Shown here: one piece after another, positions 61,078 through 64,000 of the stretch
Layout of the letters: each line of letters opens with the position of its first letter
Numbering within the stretch: position 1 is the first letter of the stretch
DNA from: Vibrio campbellii CAIM 519 = NBRC 15631 = ATCC 25920
GTDB lineage: Bacteria; Pseudomonadota; Gammaproteobacteria; Enterobacterales; Vibrionaceae
Direction: 5' to 3'
DNA length: 64,000 bases
Assembly: GCF_002163755.1 (NCBI RefSeq)
Contig: NZ_CP015864.1
Location: 1,488,001-1,552,000 of the forward strand
Program-made: the position numbers and the translations under genes
Notes under the pieces: generated by a model
Databases searched by the model: none
Told to the model about the DNA's origin: nothing
The model's input: only the letters and a program-made list of their open reading frames with translations

Positions 61078-62313
61078 CTAACCAAGGAACGAGATGTAGC
61101 CCTGTAGAATGATCAAGTTAACGATGTCGATAAAGAATGCACCAACAATCGGCACAACCATGAACGCTTGTGGTGATGGACCAAAGCGGTTAACGATTGA
61201 ACCCATGTTCATTACCGCGGTTGGGGTTGCACCCAAACCAAAACCACAGTGACCGCCTGCAATAACTGCTGCGTCGTAGTTGCTACCCATCACCTTGAAC
61301 GTTACGTAGTAGGTGAAGATAGCCAGAATCACTGACTGCACGCCTAGAATCACCAAGAATGGGATCGCTAGATCGAAGATGTTCCATAGTTTCAAGCTCA
61401 TCAAAGCCATCGCTAAGAACAGGGACAGCGATACCGTACCTAACATATCGACCGTTTCGGCATCGAGCTTACGAATCTTGGTCACTTCCAAGAAGTTAGT
61501 GATGATCACACCGATGAACAACGCGTAAACGAAGTCTGGAATCATCAACCATTGGATGTCGTAAGTGCTCACCCATTGTTCTACGTACTTAGCACCGGTT
61601 ACACAGATCAATAGGAAGAACAGTTTCTCAACCACTTTTTTCGCGGTTACTTTGTCTTCTTCGTACTCGTTGTACGTCACCAACTCTGGGAATTTCTCGT
61701 GGGTTTTCGCATCTCGACCACCACGTCCATACTCAGATTCGATGTTGTTCTTTTCGACCAGACGCTGTGCAACCGGACTACCGATGATACCACCGATGAT
61801 CAAACCGAATGTTGCTGACGCCATCGCGATTTCCAATACGTTATTCAAACCGTAAACGTCTTGGAAAGTTTGTGACCACGCCGCACCTGTGCCGTGACCA
61901 CCTGACAGAGTAATCGAACCAGCGATAAGCCCCATCAGCGGATCTAAACCCAATGCCGCTGCCAGTGAGACACCGACACCGTTTTGAATGATGATGTAGA
62001 ACGACGCGACGGCTAAGAAAATGAAAACCTTAGCGCCCCCTTTCATCAACTGAGTGTAGTTTGCTGCCAAACCAACAGTAGCAAAGAACATCAGCATGAA
62101 TGTGTTTTGCAACGGTAAGTCGAACTCCAAGTCGACACCGTTAAAATGAAGAGCAGTAATGATGCAGGCGACAATTAAGCCCCCGACAATCGGCTCAGGT
62201 ATGTTGAATTTCTTTAAGATCGGTAGCTTAGCATTAATGAAATGCCCCAGGAAAAGCACACTGATCGCAACCAAAAAGGACTCCAGTGCACCTACAGATA
62301 TTAAATGATTCAT
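61078..62313 (-). CDS. gltS: Sodium/glutamate symporter (intact paralogue)
   Basis: This 411-residue inner-membrane protein of the GltS family imports glutamate with sodium. It has about ten helices and the family's duplicated core motifs GSITLSGGHGTGAAWSQTF and AGGHCGFGLGATPTAVMNM. ATG 62313 is preferred over a start nine codons earlier, as it matches the paralogue. It is highly similar throughout to the broken gene at 43591-44816 and presumably provides the function lost there. It is monocistronic with a terminator. Confidence 0.94.
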   Translation of the reverse strand: MNHLISVGALESFLVAISVLFLGHFINAKLPILKKFNIPEPIVGGLIVACIITALHFNGVDLEFDLPLQNTFMLMFFATVGLAANYTQLMKGGAKVFIFLAVASFYIIIQNGVGVSLAAALGLDPLMGLIAGSITLSGGHGTGAAWSQTFQDVYGLNNVLEIAMASATFGLIIGGIIGSPVAQRLVEKNNIESEYGRGGRDAKTHEKFPELVTYNEYEEDKVTAKKVVEKLFFLLICVTGAKYVEQWVSTYDIQWLMIPDFVYALFIGVIITNFLEVTKIRKLDAETVDMLGTVSLSLFLAMALMSLKLWNIFDLAIPFLVILGVQSVILAIFTYYVTFKVMGSNYDAAVIAGGHCGFGLGATPTAVMNMGSIVNRFGPSPQAFMVVPIVGAFFIDIVNLIILQGYISFLG

Positions 62314-62766
62314 ATCGCCTCTTATTATTGTTCTCTTCATCCTCCGTAATGATTGAGTGTTAGTTTAACCTTCGCTCAATAGCAAATTTTCTCGCTATAT
62401 TTTTTCGAAAATACTCAAAGGTTGTGTTAAATGCGCCTTAGGCTAGTTTAAGGGACGGTCGTTAAGCGATGTTCTGATTTACGCGCTATTCGCAAGCCCT
62501 AAAATGTAAAAGGAGCCTGTTAAGCTCCTTCTTATCCTCTTCATATACAAACAGAAATGACTGATTGCAGAAGGTGGATATCGTGTTGTGAGTATTGTCG
62601 AGTGACACTTTCTGAACCGCTGTCGGGCTCCCTTACTTAAACAGAAAGTGATCATCACTATCGAGCAAAGTTCCTCCCGTCATAACGAATAGAGCGCCGA
62701 AGTGGCGCTCTAACATCTGGGTTTGCTTGTATCCCATCGTAGTTCAAAAACTCTGACTCATGGTGT
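62314..62766. other. Intergenic region upstream of gltS
   Basis: This 453-base region contains the gltS promoter, a GGAGC/GCTCC hairpin at about 62513-62531, and a perfect AGAGCGCC-GAAGT-GGCGCTCT hairpin at 62691-62711 without a T run. No clear gene was seen. Confidence 0.5.
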
Positions 62767-63132
62767 TTGGAACGAGCCGAATCCCGGGAAATTCTCAAGC
62801 TTGCAACAAGTGTTCTAGTTACAACGGAGCGAGATTATAACATATCGCTGAAAATTTTCCTCATTTCAGTGATATTCGCCACTTTCATAGTTTGCTTCAA
62901 CAATGATCAACTGCCCAATATCATTGCTACAGATAAAAACGCGAAGCGACTCAAACTTGGCTTCATCACACATGTAGATTCGTGTGAGGAGCCGTTTATC
63001 AATGGTACCTTACTCGACGAAATTGATAGGGGTTACTGGCGCAATAGCAAAGAGCTCTTCCAATTCAATGATGGCAACGCCCGAGATAGTTGGCTGCATT
63101 GCTTGCAACACAATGAACTAAAAGAAAAATAA
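62767..63132 (+). CDS. Possible single-span membrane protein, unknown
   Basis: This is a 121-residue open frame starting with TTG and with no good ribosome site, so the start is doubtful. One membrane helix (about residues 27-45, SLKIFLISVIFATFIVCF) is followed by a soluble domain with two cysteines (VDSCEEPF, WLHCLQ). It precedes the DCC-family gene by 29 bases on the same strand, and the two could be co-transcribed. I do not recognise a family. Confidence 0.45.
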   Translation: MERAESREILKLATSVLVTTERDYNISLKIFLISVIFATFIVCFNNDQLPNIIATDKNAKRLKLGFITHVDSCEEPFINGTLLDEIDRGYWRNSKELFQFNDGNARDSWLHCLQHNELKEK

Positions 63133-63161
63133 TCGCGTAAAAAAGAGGAGAACAACCAACG

Positions 63162-63560
63162 ATGAGCTCAACCATGACCAAACTTACCGTATTTTATGAT
63201 GGCACTTGCCCCTTATGCGCTACAGAGATGAAAGCGCTAAAACAACGTGATGCCAAGCAGCAAATCAAAACCGTCGACATCTACAGCGAGGCGTTCGCCG
63301 ATTATCCGCAAATCGATCCTGAGCAAGCCAACACCATTTTGCACGCCCTCAACGAGAAAGGTGAGTTGCTGCTTGGGTTGGATGTCACTCATCGAGCATG
63401 GCAACTGGTTGGTCGCGGTTGGATATACGCACCACTGCGTTGGCGCATGGTCAAACCCCTTGCAGATTGGCTATACCTCAAGTTTGCCAAAAACCGCTAC
63501 CGCGTCTCTTATTGGTTAACGGGCACTTCTCGCTGCAATAATGATTCGTGTTCACGTTAA
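63162..63560 (+). CDS. DUF393 / DCC-family thiol-disulfide protein
   Basis: This 132-residue protein of the DCC family (DUF393) has the signature FYDGTCPLC near the N-terminus, with a thioredoxin-like CxxC, and a C-terminal part with WQLVGRGWIYAPLRWRMVKPLADWLYLKFAKNRYRVSYWL. Members are predicted thiol-disulfide oxidoreductases of uncertain role. GAGGAG lies upstream of ATG 63162, with a second ATG four codons on. The protein is soluble. Confidence 0.88.
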   Translation: MSSTMTKLTVFYDGTCPLCATEMKALKQRDAKQQIKTVDIYSEAFADYPQIDPEQANTILHALNEKGELLLGLDVTHRAWQLVGRGWIYAPLRWRMVKPLADWLYLKFAKNRYRVSYWLTGTSRCNNDSCSR

Positions 63561-63735
63561 TTGTGATCCTGCTTTAAAATGCTACGACCTTAGTCTAGAT
63601 TTATAAATTTCCAGTACTTCTGATTGATTAACTCGGTTAATCTCTAAGCATTACAACAATAAGTATTAATGATTGTATCAGGCAAGCTTGTTCAGCTTGT
63701 TACTTGTAACGCTGCGCCGAGAGAAGGACGTCTCT

Positions 63736-64000
63736 ATGAATCTGACGATCAGAAAACGACTATATATCCTTTCAATAATTCCAATTCTAACCATGGCAAT
63801 AGGCATGATGTGGTTTACCTATCTGCAAACCACGGCCTATAACGAACAAGAAATTGAGCAGACTCGAAGTCAAATGATGGAGATGAAAAAAGCTGAGCTC
63901 AAAAACTACGTTCAACTCGCTCGCTCTGCTATTGAGCCATTGCTCGCTCAAAACGCCCCACTAGAAGAAGCATTGCCTATTTTGCAGCAGTTGGAGTTTG
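63736..64000 (+). CDS. Methyl-accepting chemotaxis protein, N-terminal part
   Basis: This is the start of a gene that runs off the window. Its first 88 residues give MNLTIRKRLYILSIIP, a membrane helix (about 9-30), then a periplasmic helical stretch (NEQEIEQTRSQMMEMKKAELKNYVQLARSAIEPLL) typical of Cache-domain chemoreceptors. The signalling domain lies outside the window. AAGGA precedes the ATG by seven bases. It would guide swimming towards or away from a small molecule. Confidence 0.8.
   Translation, partial: MNLTIRKRLYILSIIPILTMAIGMMWFTYLQTTAYNEQEIEQTRSQMMEMKKAELKNYVQLARSAIEPLLAQNAPLEEALPILQQLEF

Overview
The window reads as an ordinary gammaproteobacterial chromosome segment from a marine Vibrio, most likely of the Harveyi clade (V. 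parahaemolyticus / V. alginolyticus / V. campbellii type) and probably the second, accessory-rich chromosome. This is inferred from the mix of a ChiA-type chitinase, a stand-alone nagB, an ascorbate (ula) locus, a hdfR/maoP pair, Vibrio-type hypothetical proteins and a type III chaperone/effector-like pair. No rRNA, tRNA, CRISPR array, insertion sequence or prophage was seen.

Layout. 0-4.5 kb: an RluA-family pseudouridine synthase with a long N-terminal extension and a TonB-dependent siderophore receptor behind a possible Fur box. 4.5-14.1 kb: a beta-glucoside utilisation locus, all on the minus strand (LamB-type porin, LacI regulator, binding protein, two permeases, GH1 beta-glucosidase, MalK-type ATPase, second LacI regulator), with TGAAAC-type palindromes in its control regions. 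14.5-23.4 kb: diguanylate cyclase, ppnP, a secreted multidomain GH18 chitinase, an alpha/beta hydrolase with a TetR repressor sharing one operator type, a membrane acyltransferase and a 38-residue membrane peptide. 23.5-26.6 kb: the most unusual segment, an orphan CesT-type chaperone followed by a 577-residue effector-like protein with internal repeats, flanked by two decayed genes. 26.6-35.4 kb: DNA alkylation repair (ada-alkA fusion plus ogt), DoxX, hdfR/maoP, nagB and several uncharacterised genes, one a nuclease-fold-like protein lacking an expected acidic residue.

35.5-43.3 kb: a complete L-ascorbate PTS locus. The fused IIC-IIB transporter, IIA, ulaF, a HAD phosphatase, ulaD and ulaE run leftward, and ulaR and ulaG run rightward from a shared control region with helically phased AATCAC repeats. 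Just beyond ulaG lies a structured segment that could be a small RNA, then a glutamate symporter gene (gltS) broken by one missing base. An intact gltS paralogue lies at 61-62.3 kb. 45.2-47.3 kb: a GntR-regulated ABC-2 transporter. 47.5-50.5 kb: a rhodanese/cupin/NTF2-like cluster divergent from a LysR gene.

50.5-61 kb: a TetR repressor whose operator-like motif (TACC...GGTA / CTAC...GTAG) occurs at its own divergent promoter with an amine oxidase-like flavoprotein, at the TPR-protein gene, and 8 kb away in front of an SDR oxidoreductase followed by an OsmC protein. This suggests a dispersed regulon. Between them lie a hexanucleotide microsatellite upstream of a TrmH-family methyltransferase, a MarR/redoxin/secreted-protein cluster with a cysteine-rich regulator, and a large Ig-repeat lipoprotein. 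The window ends with a DCC-family protein and the start of a chemoreceptor.
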